From contig ONAM01000001.1 of assembly GCA_900315795.1 (NCBI GenBank), forward strand, positions 62,001 through 126,000: a stretch of 64,000 nucleotides of DNA, written 5' to 3'. Position 1 is the stretch's first letter; each line of letters begins with the position of its first letter. A program made the position numbers and the translations under genes. Positions 8,688 to 16,271 of this stretch are shown piece by piece. The notes beneath the pieces were generated by a model. The model worked only from the letters and a program-made list of their open reading frames with translations, ran no database searches and was not told the origin of the DNA. This DNA comes from Candidatus Avelusimicrobium caledoniensis. GTDB lineage: Bacteria; Elusimicrobiota; Elusimicrobia; Elusimicrobiales; Elusimicrobiaceae.

Positions 8688-9254
8688 ATGAAAAAAATTG
8701 CAGTATTGTTAGTTGCTTTATTGTGCACGGCCCCGGCGTTTGCGGGTGATAAAGGCATTTTGAAATTGTCCTTGTGGGACGATATTGCCGTAGCCGTACC
8801 GAACAACATTCATAATGTAACGGGTATTGATTTAGGTATCGGGTCTAAAGCCCAAACGGTAGATGGCATCCAATATGACTTCATCTACAACGATGCACAC
8901 AAAGTGCGCGGTATTAAAACCGCTTGGTTCTACAACACCGCCGATATCGTTTACGGTTTGCAAGGCGGTTTAGTAACCGTCAACCGCCAAGATATGCGCG
9001 GTATCCAAGGCGGCTTAGTTTCCATCAACAAAGGCAGCATGCAAGGTTTACAAAGCGGTTTCGTAACCATTGATGAAGGCAACGTAATCGGTGTGGAATA
9101 CGGTTTTGTAAACTGGAACAAAGGCCACTTGACCGGTGTGCAACTCGGTTTTGTAAACTACGTCAACAACATTAAAGGTTTACAAATCGGTCTGTTAAAC
9201 ATTGCCAAGAACGGTTATTTGCCGGCTATGATTTTCATCAACGGCCGCTTCTAA
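8688..9254 (+). CDS. Exported GLQ/G-F-V repeat protein (LA_2272-like surface repeats)
   Basis: 188 residues. The signal peptide MKKIAVLLVALLCTAPAFAG is followed by a domain made of short repeats of about 18-20 residues: YGLQGGLVTVN, RGIQGGLVSIN, QGLQSGFVTID, IGVEYGFVNWN, TGVQLGFVNYV, KGLQIGLLNIA. This pattern resembles the LA_2272 type surface repeat seen in leptospires and Bacteroidota and predicts a regular beta structure. A mature protein of this kind is likely in or on the outer membrane. Function unknown. It has its own promoter, a strong Shine-Dalgarno and a terminator. Confidence 0.8.
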   Translation: MKKIAVLLVALLCTAPAFAGDKGILKLSLWDDIAVAVPNNIHNVTGIDLGIGSKAQTVDGIQYDFIYNDAHKVRGIKTAWFYNTADIVYGLQGGLVTVNRQDMRGIQGGLVSINKGSMQGLQSGFVTIDEGNVIGVEYGFVNWNKGHLTGVQLGFVNYVNNIKGLQIGLLNIAKNGYLPAMIFINGRF

Positions 9255-9282
9255 TCGTTTAGAAAGGTTTGTTAGATGTAAC

Positions 9283-9311
9283 ACACCCCGCACCGAGCGG
9301 GGTGTTTTTTT
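9283..9311 (+). terminator. Terminator of the surface-repeat gene
   Basis: Stem ACACCCCGC/GCGGGGTGT with a 5-nt loop, followed by a T run on the plus strand only. Confidence 0.9.
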
Positions 9312-9324
9312 GCAAATAATAAAA

Positions 9325-9855
9325 TTACATATCCAGTACGTACGCACGGTAATCATCACTCCAAGGGATCCTTGTACCGTTCATCAGTTTATTACAATAA
9401 CTGCCCTCTTCCCCTTCGTAACTGCTCGTACGTTCCATACACAAATATCTACGACTATTACTACCGCTTAAACGGTAACTAAATGCTGTATCCGTGTATT
9501 TACCGGATAACCTGCGCACACTGATAGACGCAGCACCTGTACCACTAATAAATGTTAACCGAATTCGCCAATCGTTATTTTCACGGCAATCTTTTACATT
9601 TCCACCTTCGCAAGAGTCAGGTTTTTGCCACGGAATATCTACTGCCAATTCATCAAAACTTTGGGCATATGTTCCGTTGGCCAAATGATAGGCATCTTGC
9701 GCTTGAACAACTGTTTTGATAAGAGCAAGTGCTTGCGTGGCCTTGCTTTTTTCTACTGCTTTTGTGTACTGCGGTAGCGCGACCGCCGCCAATATACCGA
9801 TGATTAACACCACCACCAACAATTCAATCAGCGTAAATGCTTGTTTGTTTTTCAT
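9325..9855 (-). CDS. Type IV pilin-like protein, cassette copy 1
   Basis: 176 residues. Prepilin leader MKNKQA with the [14 protein letters not shown] methylation/hydrophobic segment; Glu5 of the mature form is present, but position -1 is Ala instead of Gly. ALPQYTKAVEKSKA continues the long pilin helix. The head contains [20 protein letters not shown], also found in the copies at 33884 and 46719, and ends with a Cys pair (LCMERTS..SYCNKL) like the D-region disulfide of PilE/PilA. It converges with the gene at 8688 and is divergent from rpsB. Whether it is assembled as a major, minor or silent pilin cannot be told from sequence. Confidence 0.9.
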   Translation of the reverse strand: MKNKQAFTLIELLVVVLIIGILAAVALPQYTKAVEKSKATQALALIKTVVQAQDAYHLANGTYAQSFDELAVDIPWQKPDSCEGGNVKDCRENNDWRIRLTFISGTGAASISVRRLSGKYTDTAFSYRLSGSNSRRYLCMERTSSYEGEEGSYCNKLMNGTRIPWSDDYRAYVLDM

Positions 9856-9882
9856 ACAACCTCCTTTTTTATCATCAAATAA

Positions 9883-9910
9883 AATGTAGCAAAAAAAAAA
9901 ACGATGTCAA
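9883..9910 (-). promoter_or_regulatory. Pilin-cassette promoter, copy 1
   Basis: Minus strand: -35 TTGACA (9905-9910), 16-bp spacer with 11 consecutive T, extended -10 TGC-TACATT (9883-9888). The Shine-Dalgarno AAGGAGG precedes the ATG. Confidence 0.85.
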
Positions 9911-9990
9911 CCCCCTTGCCGGGGGCAGGCAAATGGGGAGTCATCTTCCGCTTAATTAGAGCCACACGCTTTTTGTGATGTCGCTTTGCC
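9911..9990. repeat. Upstream repeat type B, copy 1, with -35-abutting hairpin
   Basis: CCCCC-TTGCC-GGGGG (9911-9925) touches the -35 box. The following ~60 bp, around TTAATTAGAGCCACAC, recur at 47410-47490 upstream of another pilin cassette. The rest of the 9856-10181 gap holds the rpsB leader. Confidence 0.65.
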
Positions 9991-10044
9991 AAACGGGTAA
10001 ATTATGGGCAAAAAACATTTTCACACAAATTGCTCCTTTTTATA

Positions 10045-10181
10045 TATAATGTGTACAGGTGAAATTGAGCGGAAGGCCGCAACCAGTTCGTAAATCAAAG
10101 GCCGTTCCGACGTCACCCAGGCAAGCACCGCCAAGGTATCCTCTACCTTAATTTAGGTGTAAGCCACAGGAGAATAAATAA
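10045..10181 (+). promoter_or_regulatory. rpsB promoter and long 5' leader
   Basis: A TATAAT box (10045-10050) is followed by a leader of about 130 nt before rpsB. The leader can form AAGGTA/TACCTT (about 10130-10150), which overlaps a competing ACCT/AGGT pairing just before the Shine-Dalgarno CAGGAG. Autoregulation of rpsB-tsf by S2 is known in other bacteria. A regulatory leader is therefore plausible, but I recognise no known RNA family here. Confidence 0.4.
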
Positions 10182-11225
10182 ATGAGTAATGTATCTATGA
10201 AAGCCATGCTGGAAGCCGGCGTGCATTTTGGTCACCAAACTTCCCGCTGGAACCCGAAAATGGGCCGCTATATCTTTGGAGAAAGAAACGGCGTCCATAT
10301 CTTAGACTTACAAAAAACCGCCAAAGAACTTAAAAAGGCCTGCGCTTTTGTAAAAGAAGAAAGCAAAAAAGGTGCTAAATTTTTGTTCGTCGGCACGAAA
10401 AAACAAGCCCAAGAAGCTATCCAAACCGAAGCCGCCCGCTGCGGTGCTTATTGCATCCACGAAAAATGGCTCGGCGGAACGTTAACCAACTTCCAAACCG
10501 TTAAAAAATCGGTGGAACGCTTAAACGAACTTGAAAAATGGGAATCTTCCGGCGTATTTAAAGCCATTTCCAAAAAAGAAGCCAGCCGCTTAACCAAAGA
10601 AATGGTGCGCTTGCAAAAATTACTCGGCGGTATCCGCGATATGAAAGTATTGCCCGACGTAGTTTTTGTAATTGACCCGGTTGACACCGCCGGTGCCGTA
10701 CGCGAATCTTACACGTTAGGGATCCCGGTTGTTGCCGTGTGCGATACCAATGCCGACCCGGATATGATCAGCGTACCCGTCCCCGGTAACGACGACGCCG
10801 CACGCTCTATCAAATTATTCTGCGCCGCGATGGCTGATTCTATCTTGGAAGGCCGCGCCGAAGCAAATCCGGCCAAAGCTGAACAAGAAGAAAAACCCGC
10901 CGAAAACCCGGTTATGGCCCAAGCGTTTGAAAGCGCGATGTTAGCCGCCGAGAAAGAAGCGCAAGAAAAAGAAGCCGCTAAAGAGGAAGCTCCGGCCGTA
11001 GCCGAAGAACCGGTTAAAGAAGAAGTAAAAGAAGAAAAACCGAAAGCTAAAAAAACGACTACCGCTAAAAAAACAACCGCCAAAAAAACGACGGCTAAAA
11101 AAGCGGAAGAAGTAAAAGAGGAAGCTAAGGAAGAAAAACCCAAAGCTAAAAAAACGACCGCCGCTAAAAAAACAACCGCCAAAAAAACGACGGCTAAAAA
11201 AGCGGAAAAAGAAGAAGCCAAATAG
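10182..11225 (+). CDS. rpsB: 30S ribosomal protein S2 with Lys/Ala-rich C-terminal tail
   Basis: 347 residues, about 100 longer than typical S2. The core (residues 1-~230) is canonical: [68 protein letters not shown]. The extra tail is low-complexity Lys/Glu/Ala/Thr and contains an imperfect tandem repeat of 33 residues (99 bp, starting near 11040 and 11139) built on KPKAKKTT and TAKKTTAKK. Such histone-H1-like tails could contact RNA; that is inference. rpsB forms an operon with tsf. Confidence 0.96.
   Translation: MSNVSMKAMLEAGVHFGHQTSRWNPKMGRYIFGERNGVHILDLQKTAKELKKACAFVKEESKKGAKFLFVGTKKQAQEAIQTEAARCGAYCIHEKWLGGTLTNFQTVKKSVERLNELEKWESSGVFKAISKKEASRLTKEMVRLQKLLGGIRDMKVLPDVVFVIDPVDTAGAVRESYTLGIPVVAVCDTNADPDMISVPVPGNDDAARSIKLFCAAMADSILEGRAEANPAKAEQEEKPAENPVMAQAFESAMLAAEKEAQEKEAAKEEAPAVAEEPVKEEVKEEKPKAKKTTTAKKTTAKKTTAKKAEEVKEEAKEEKPKAKKTTAAKKTTAKKTTAKKAEKEEAK
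11040..11218 (+). repeat. 99-bp in-frame tandem repeat in the rpsB tail
   Basis: Two copies offset by 99 nt encode nearly the same Lys/Thr/Ala-rich 33-residue unit; the second copy is slightly shortened at its end. Confidence 0.75.
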
Positions 11226-11296
11226 TTTTGCTTCTGTGGGGAGTTCCCGCCCGGGAACTTCCCCCTCACTTTAGCGTTGATTTAGGAGAAAGAAAA

Positions 11297-12118
11297 ATGT
11301 CTATCATGGACGATATTAAAAATTTAAGAGAAAAAACCGGCGCCGGTATGATGGATTGCAAAAAAGCCCTTACCGAATGTAAAGGCGATATGGAACAAGC
11401 CATCGTTTACTTGCGCAAAAAAGGGTTAGCCGCCATGGCTAAACGCGCCGACCGCGATACCAAAGAAGGCCGCGTCAGCGTCAAAACCGACGGCAAAAAC
11501 TTCGCTATGGCCTACCTCGGTTGCGAAACCGACTTTGTGGCCAAGACCGATGATTTTATTAAACTGGCCGACGAACTTGCCCAATATGTGTTGGAACACC
11601 CGGGTTTGGACTACATGAACGATGAACACATCAAAGCCCAAATCACCGAACGCGCTCCGAAATTCGGCGAAAACACCACCTTTAAAGGTGCTTATAACTG
11701 GACCCCGGCGGAAAACTCCGTCATGGCCTATTATGTGCACTCGGACAATAAAAAAGCTTCCATTTTGGAACTGGCTATTAAAGGAAATTGCGACAAAGCC
11801 GCCGCGACCGAAATTGCCCGCGGTTTAGCTATGCACACCGTCGGTATGCAAAGCGGTTGGGTAGATGCTAAAGATATCCCGCAAGCTGTCATTGACCGCG
11901 AGTTGGATATCTACCGCACGCAAGCGCAAAACGAAGGCAAACCGGCTGAGGCCATTGAAAAAATGCTCCCCGGCAAAGTTAAAAAGTTTGCCAAAGAAAA
12001 CTGCCTTTTAGAACAACCCACGATTAAAGACAACAAAAAAACCGTGGCGGACTACTTAAAGGAAGAATCTAAAAAATTAGGAGCCGAACTGAGCGTTGTA
12101 CGCTTTGTACGTTTCTAA
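11297..12118 (+). CDS. tsf: Elongation factor Ts
   Basis: 273 residues. Guanine-nucleotide exchange factor for EF-Tu. The N-terminal MDDIKNLREKTGAGMMDCKKAL and the core TDFVAKTDDF are diagnostic. The ATG at 11297 is chosen because it has a Shine-Dalgarno (TAGGAG) and gives the conserved N-terminus; an upstream in-frame ATG at 11228 would add 23 atypical residues. It lies 71 nt after rpsB, and a terminator follows. Confidence 0.96.
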   Translation: MSIMDDIKNLREKTGAGMMDCKKALTECKGDMEQAIVYLRKKGLAAMAKRADRDTKEGRVSVKTDGKNFAMAYLGCETDFVAKTDDFIKLADELAQYVLEHPGLDYMNDEHIKAQITERAPKFGENTTFKGAYNWTPAENSVMAYYVHSDNKKASILELAIKGNCDKAAATEIARGLAMHTVGMQSGWVDAKDIPQAVIDRELDIYRTQAQNEGKPAEAIEKMLPGKVKKFAKENCLLEQPTIKDNKKTVADYLKEESKKLGAELSVVRFVRF

Positions 12119-12121
12119 TTC

Positions 12122-12149
12122 AAAGCCCCTCGCAAGAGGGGCTTTTTTT
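12122..12149 (+). terminator. rpsB-tsf terminator
   Basis: AAAGCCCCTC-GCAA-GAGGGGC followed by a run of T. Confidence 0.93.
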
Positions 12150-12189
12150 AAGTCTATTTATAAAGTAGATTTAAGAAAAGCTCGTTTTG

Positions 12190-12198
12190 TGCTACAAT
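12190..12198 (+). promoter_or_regulatory. Extended -10 promoter of pyrH
   Basis: TGC-TACAAT 29 nt before the ATG; no good -35. A Shine-Dalgarno AAGGAG follows. Confidence 0.55.
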
Positions 12199-12227
12199 AG
12201 TAAAAATAGATTTTTAAGGAGAACGCT

Positions 12228-12944
12228 ATGACCCCCACCAAGAAAAAAAGAGTTTTGTTGAAATTATCCGGCGAGGCCTTAATTAACGAGGGCCACCGCG
12301 GCATTAACCCGCAATCGTTAAAAGAAATCGCCGTGGAAATTGCCGATGCGTATAAACATAGCAACTGCGAACTGACTATTGTAATCGGCGGCGGGAACAT
12401 TTGGCGCGGCGTGCGCGACGGGGGCGGCGTGATTGACCGCGTTAATTCCGACAATATGGGCATGCTCGCTACCGTCATTAACGCCATTGCGTTGCAATCT
12501 GCCATTGAAGATGCCGGCGTTCCCACCCGTGTGCAAACTTCTATCAATATTTATCAACTGGCCGAGGCCTTTGTGCGCCGCAAAGCCCTGCGGCACTTGG
12601 AAAAAGGCCGCATTGTTATTTTTGCAGGCGGCACCGGCAACCCGTTTTTTACTACCGACAGCGCAGCCGCGCTCCGGGCCTCTGAAATTAACGCGGATAT
12701 TTTGCTTAAAGCCACCCAAGTTGACGGCGTGTACGACAGCGACCCGCGCAAAAACCCGGGTGCCAAACTGATTCACAAAATTACGTATGCTGACGCGATT
12801 GCCAAACGCTTGCAATTTATGGATACGGCGGCACTCGCGCTTTGTATGGAAAAACAATTACCGATTCAAGTTTTTAACTTGCACGTAAAGGGTAACATTA
12901 AAAAAGCCCTCTGCGGCGAAGAAATCGGCACGTTGATTTATTAA
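12228..12944 (+). CDS. pyrH: Uridylate kinase
   Basis: 238 residues. Phosphorylates UMP to UDP; amino-acid kinase fold, hexameric in bacteria. Motifs: LLKLSGEAL, TIVIGGGNIWRG, GGTGNPFFTTDSAAALRA, KATQVDGVYDSDPRKNP. It is transcribed from its own promoter and lies between tsf and frr, a common order (rpsB-tsf-pyrH-frr). Confidence 0.97.
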   Translation: MTPTKKKRVLLKLSGEALINEGHRGINPQSLKEIAVEIADAYKHSNCELTIVIGGGNIWRGVRDGGGVIDRVNSDNMGMLATVINAIALQSAIEDAGVPTRVQTSINIYQLAEAFVRRKALRHLEKGRIVIFAGGTGNPFFTTDSAAALRASEINADILLKATQVDGVYDSDPRKNPGAKLIHKITYADAIAKRLQFMDTAALALCMEKQLPIQVFNLHVKGNIKKALCGEEIGTLIY

Positions 12945-12951
12945 ATAATCT

Positions 12952-12998
12952 GCCCCGTTCGTCATCCCGCAGTGTTTCTATGCGGGATATAGCGGGGC
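12952..12998. repeat. REP-like palindrome, class 1
   Basis: Outer stem GCCCCG/CGGGGC encloses the core CATCCCGCA...TGCGGGATATAG. The same core, in the opposite orientation and with other outer arms, is found at 34506 and 47337. Confidence 0.75.
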
Positions 12999-13010
12999 AA
13001 CGATAAGAAA

Positions 13011-13036
13011 GATGCTGAAACGAGTTCAGCATGACA
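13011..13036. repeat. REP-like palindrome, class 2
   Basis: GATGCTGAA-acgag-TTCAGCATGAC. It has the same GAT...ATGAC framing as the elements at 23011 and 30220, with a different stem sequence. Confidence 0.65.
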
Positions 13037-13052
13037 TTAAATTAACAATAAT

Positions 13053-13061
13053 TGCTATAAT
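13053..13061 (+). promoter_or_regulatory. Extended -10 promoter of frr
   Basis: TGC-TATAAT (13053-13061), 27 nt before the frr ATG; Shine-Dalgarno CGAGG follows. Confidence 0.6.
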
Positions 13062-13088
13062 AAATTAACTTTATTTCACGAGGTTACT

Positions 13089-13652
13089 ATGGAAGAAATT
13101 ACCGCTTTACTCAGCAAAACCAAAACCGATATGGCCGAACACGTCGCCCGCTTGGAACGCGATTTGTCCACGATCCGCACGGGCCGCGCCAGCGCGGGCC
13201 TGTTGGAAAATATCCGTGTAGATTACTACGGCACGCCGACCCCGATTAAACAAATGGCCGTAATCAACATTTTAGACGCTAAAACCTTGGAAATTCAACC
13301 GTGGGATATCAGCTCGCTTAACGATATTGACAAGGCCTTACAACAAGCCGACCTCGGCGCCAGCCCCGTTAACAACGGCAAAGTGATCCGCATTACGCTC
13401 CCGTCCATGACGGAAGAACGCCGCAAACAACTCGCTAAAAACATTTCCAAAATGAGCGAAGATTTTAAAGTGGCGATTCGCAACGTACGCCGTGATATTA
13501 TGGAAAAACTTAAAAAAGCGCAAAAAGCGTCCGAAATTACCGAGGACGATTTGAAACGCTACGAAAGCGACGTGCAAAAAGCGACGGATGCACACATCGC
13601 GCAAATTGATGCCGTGATTTCCAAAAAAGAAGCCGAAATTATGACGATTTAG
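13089..13652 (+). CDS. frr: Ribosome recycling factor
   Basis: 187 residues, standard length. Splits post-termination ribosomes together with EF-G. Diagnostic segments: LSTIRTGRASAGLLENIRVDYYGTPTPIKQMA, LPSMTEERRKQLAKNISK, and the C-terminal helix ending ISKKEAEIMTI. It is monocistronic, with its own promoter and terminator. Confidence 0.97.
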   Translation: MEEITALLSKTKTDMAEHVARLERDLSTIRTGRASAGLLENIRVDYYGTPTPIKQMAVINILDAKTLEIQPWDISSLNDIDKALQQADLGASPVNNGKVIRITLPSMTEERRKQLAKNISKMSEDFKVAIRNVRRDIMEKLKKAQKASEITEDDLKRYESDVQKATDAHIAQIDAVISKKEAEIMTI

Positions 13653-13683
13653 ATCTTGGCCGTCCGGCCACGCAACCTTACAT

Positions 13684-13715
13684 ACAAACGCCCTTGCTTT
13701 AACAAGGGCGTTTGT
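13684..13715. terminator. Hairpin between frr and pilin copy 2
   Basis: Perfect stem ACAAACGCCCTTG/CAAGGGCGTTTGT with a 6-nt loop, placed between two convergent genes. It lacks a long T run, so termination strength is uncertain. Confidence 0.65.
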
Positions 13716-13738
13716 AACGGATAAAAAATCAAAAATTT

Positions 13739-14254
13739 CTACGGATAGGGCCACCAATAGACGTTATTCGCCTCAGCATATTCTGCAATGCCCGTTTCGG
13801 CCTTACATATTTGGTTGCGGATATCATTTTCCGTACTAGCCCCTTCCACACGACATTGGGCTCTCCCCGGTATATGCGCGGAAAATAACAAATAAATTTC
13901 ATACCCTATTTGATGTTGCGCATTACGACATCCTACCGCCGCAGAATTTGTACCCGGTGTAGGCGTATGTGCAAAACAATATCCCCACGAATAATCAAAC
14001 TGACTAGACGTACTTGTATTTAATTTATTTTCCGGCATGACTCCCAATATATCCAAATCTTTGGTATATTCTCCGTTAGCTAAATAATATACTTCTTCCG
14101 CATCAGCCATGCTTTTAGTGAGACTCTTTAATGTAGCATACCGGCTTTTAATTACCGCCTTTTGATATTGCGGCAACGCTACCGCCGCCAGTATGCCAAT
14201 GATTAACACAACCACTAAAAGTTCAATCAGCGTAAATGCTTGTTTGTTTTTCAT
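13739..14254 (-). CDS. Type IV pilin-like protein, cassette copy 2
   Basis: 171 residues. Same leader as the other cassette copies (MKNKQA then [10 protein letters not shown], Ala at -1) and [17 protein letters not shown] in the helix. The head differs from copy 1: EEVYYLANGEYTKDLDILGVMPE, a long loop with Cys residues (YCFAHT, GCRNAQHQ) and the C-terminal pair AQCRVEG..NQICKAE. It converges with frr. The 5' UTR is of the second type (AAAGGAGAAT before ATG), shared with copies 22262 and 33884. Confidence 0.9.
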   Translation of the reverse strand: MKNKQAFTLIELLVVVLIIGILAAVALPQYQKAVIKSRYATLKSLTKSMADAEEVYYLANGEYTKDLDILGVMPENKLNTSTSSQFDYSWGYCFAHTPTPGTNSAAVGCRNAQHQIGYEIYLLFSAHIPGRAQCRVEGASTENDIRNQICKAETGIAEYAEANNVYWWPYP

Positions 14255-14289
14255 ATTATTCTCCTTTAATAGTTTTTAGCAACAAACAA

Positions 14290-14317
14290 AATGTAGCAAA
14301 AAAAAAAACGATGTCAA
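14290..14317 (-). promoter_or_regulatory. Pilin-cassette promoter, copy 2
   Basis: Minus strand: TTGACA (14312-14317), 16-bp spacer with 11 T, TGC-TACATT (14290-14295). This copy lacks the hairpin that abuts the -35 box elsewhere. Confidence 0.85.
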
Positions 14318-14454
14318 TAGGCAATTTTTTACCGACGAGAAATCAAAAAACCAAAGCTCTTACGGCCCGCATCCCAAAGAATAACATCGTAGAAGTTTTG
14401 ATGATTTTTTAGATTTGAGCCGTATTGCGCGGGCTAGTGCCCCGTATAGGCGTT

Positions 14455-14664
14455 TGGGTTAGCAAGGAATTCTATTTGCTCTATTGCGTTTAGCCGTTTT
14501 TGCGTAGGACGGCTAGGCAAAAAAGTGAAGTCTATGTAATCATAGACGAGCTTTTTTAACAACGCCGGATAGCAAAAACGGCTAAACCCTGCGGGCCGCG
14601 TCCTTTACGCGCTACCCTAAAAAGTCCAGCGGTGCAAAGGCAAACAGAACTCCTTGCTAACCCA
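14455..14664. repeat. 210-bp nested inverted-repeat element
   Basis: Outer arms of 26 bp match at 23 positions (14455-14480 against 14639-14664, TGGGTTAGCAAGGA...). A second pair, about 17-18 bp, lies inside (14486-14503 against 14572-14589, TTTAGCCGTTTTTGC). A central hairpin GTCTATG-TAAT-CATAGAC (14530-14547) is bracketed by AAAAAAG/CTTTTTT. No coding capacity is evident. It could be a MITE-like element or a structured RNA gene. With the 14700-14780 repeat it fills the 570-bp gap between pilin copy 2 and uppS. Confidence 0.7.
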
Positions 14665-14702
14665 GCTACGTCAAGGGGCAGGGACGCGCAAGACGGCCAA
14701 AT

Positions 14703-14780
14703 GTGGAAAATTGTTTCACGGGAACACGACACAAAGGCGTAACGTTTGTTGCGCCTTTGTGCGTGCTTACAGAAGATAAG
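14703..14780. repeat. Conserved-flank/variable-hairpin repeat, copy 1
   Basis: TTGTTTCACGGGAACACGAC is followed by stem ACAAAGGCG/CGCCTTTGT and then GTGCTTACAGAAGAT-like flank. The flanks recur at 22960-23070 around an unrelated stem sequence. Confidence 0.65.
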
Positions 14781-14809
14781 AACAAGTTAAGTATAGCTGA
14801 CATCAAAAT

Positions 14810-14824
14810 TGGTAAAATATACAT
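14810..14824 (+). promoter_or_regulatory. Leaderless-type promoter of uppS
   Basis: TGG-TAAAAT (14810-14818) ends 6 nt before the ATG at 14825. No Shine-Dalgarno. Confidence 0.6.
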
Positions 14825-15511
14825 ATGACAAGTGCACTTCCCACACATATCGCGATTATTATGGACGGAAATGGCCGCTGGGCCAAAAGCCGCCATTTGC
14901 CGCGTTTAGCCGGGCACAACGCCGGGGCCAAAGCCGTGGAACGCACGATAAAAGCCGCGCAAAAAAATCATATTTCTTTTTTAACGTTGTACGCTTTTTC
15001 TTCTGAAAATTGGTCGCGCCCGCAAGAAGAAATTGACGGGCTGATGAAACTACTTTCCCAAACCTTGCGCGATTATACCAAGACCGCAGTTAAAGAAAAT
15101 ATCCGTCTGTGGGTCAGCGGCGAGCGCGAGCCGCTCCCGCCCGCGTTACTTGCCCAAATTGATGAGGCCGTTAAAACAACCGCGCACAACACGGGGCTGA
15201 CGGTTAATCTCGCGCTAAACTACGGTGCGCGCCAAGAAATTGCGCACGCGGTAAATAGTGCACTCGCCGCCGGAGAAAAAAATGTTACACCGGAAACCTT
15301 ACGCCGCTATTTCTATCACCCCGATTTGCCGGACCCGGAACTGATCATCCGCACGTCGGGCGAAGAACGTCTTTCTAACTTTTTACTTTGGCAAGCCGCG
15401 TACAGCGAGTTTTATTTTACGCCTGTTCTCTGGCCCGATTTTAACGAGCAAGAATTTGAAAAAGCACTCGCCGCGTATGCCTCGCGCACCCGCCGTTTTG
15501 GGGGTATTTAA
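14825..15511 (+). CDS. uppS: Undecaprenyl diphosphate synthase
   Basis: 228 residues. Cis-prenyltransferase that makes the C55 lipid carrier for peptidoglycan and polysaccharides. Motifs: IIMDGNGRWAKSRHLPRLAGH (catalytic Asp), LTLYAFSSENWSRP, LIIRTSGEERLSNFLLWQAAYSEFYF. First gene of a cluster with cdsA, dxr, rseP, ispG and proS. The start is leaderless-type. Confidence 0.96.
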   Translation: MTSALPTHIAIIMDGNGRWAKSRHLPRLAGHNAGAKAVERTIKAAQKNHISFLTLYAFSSENWSRPQEEIDGLMKLLSQTLRDYTKTAVKENIRLWVSGEREPLPPALLAQIDEAVKTTAHNTGLTVNLALNYGARQEIAHAVNSALAAGEKNVTPETLRRYFYHPDLPDPELIIRTSGEERLSNFLLWQAAYSEFYFTPVLWPDFNEQEFEKALAAYASRTRRFGGI

Positions 15512-15512
15512 T

Positions 15513-16223
15513 ATGAACGATGTAGCAAAACAAGCCCAAGAAATTGTAGCGCAAATCAAACGCCTTTCTTCCCCCCGCTTTAAAAAACAAATGAGCGAGC
15601 GTTTTGGAATAAATACAGAATTTGCCGTCGGTACGCCGGTTACACAACTGCGCGAACTGGCTAAAAAAATCCCTCACCCCAACCAACAATTAGCCGAAAC
15701 GCTGTGGCAAACCAACGTGCACGAAGCACGCATTTTGGCCTCTATTTTATCAGACCCGGCCCGTATTTCCGCCACCACCCTTAAAACGTGGGTGCACGAT
15801 TTAAACTCGTGGGATATTTGCGATGCGTGCGCGGGCAATTTATTTTGCAAACTCAAAAATCCGCTCCCGCTTATTGAACGGTGGATGAAAAACGAAGAAG
15901 AATTTGTCCGCCGTGCCGGGTTTGCTACCCTGGCCTGTTTAGCCATGCCGCGCGCCAAAACGCCCGATAACGCATTGTTGCCGTTTATGCCGCTTATCAA
16001 AATTCACGCGGCCGACCCACGCCCCATGGTCCACAAAGCCGTCAACTGGGCCTTGCGAAATATCGGCAAGAAAAACCCGCGTTTAACGCCTTTTGCGCTT
16101 GCCTGTGTGGATGATATCCTAGATTTATACGAAGATAACAAAGCCGCCCGTTGGGTTGCTCATAACGCCCGGTGGGAGCTTAACTCCCCCAAAATCAAAG
16201 CTCTTATTTCCACCCGCCGCTAA
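15513..16223 (+). CDS. AlkD-like DNA alkylation repair HEAT-repeat protein
   Basis: 236 residues. The family excises or binds alkylated bases using HEAT-like repeats. The segment SWDICDACAGNLF matches the AlkD region holding the catalytic Asp and flanking Trp. Helical repeats cover the whole chain. ATG 15513 is chosen: it is 1 nt after the uppS stop (TAA-T-ATG), and the upstream in-frame ATG would lie inside uppS. Presence of the Asp suggests activity, but the lesion specificity is unknown. Confidence 0.85.
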   Translation: MNDVAKQAQEIVAQIKRLSSPRFKKQMSERFGINTEFAVGTPVTQLRELAKKIPHPNQQLAETLWQTNVHEARILASILSDPARISATTLKTWVHDLNSWDICDACAGNLFCKLKNPLPLIERWMKNEEEFVRRAGFATLACLAMPRAKTPDNALLPFMPLIKIHAADPRPMVHKAVNWALRNIGKKNPRLTPFALACVDDILDLYEDNKAARWVAHNARWELNSPKIKALISTRR

Positions 16224-16259
16224 ACTCCCCCGCGCCTGCACGCGCGTACGGAAATTTAG

Positions 16260-16271
16260 TAAAATAAATAT
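16260..16271 (+). promoter_or_regulatory. Leaderless-type promoter of cdsA
   Basis: TAAAAT (16260-16265) ends 6 nt before the ATG at 16272. No ribosome-binding site and no TG extension. Confidence 0.5.

Noticed and set aside
10709-11269. Minus-strand open frame across the rpsB tail
   Set aside because: A low-complexity product caused by the repetitive Lys/Ala codons on the plus strand.
14455-14664. CRISPR array
   Set aside because: The structure is a single nested palindrome. No direct repeats with unique spacers and no cas genes are present.
14710-14726. parS-like centromere site (TGTTTCACG..)
   Set aside because: Both occurrences lack a base of the parS palindrome, are embedded in a larger repeat and lie far from any parAB gene.
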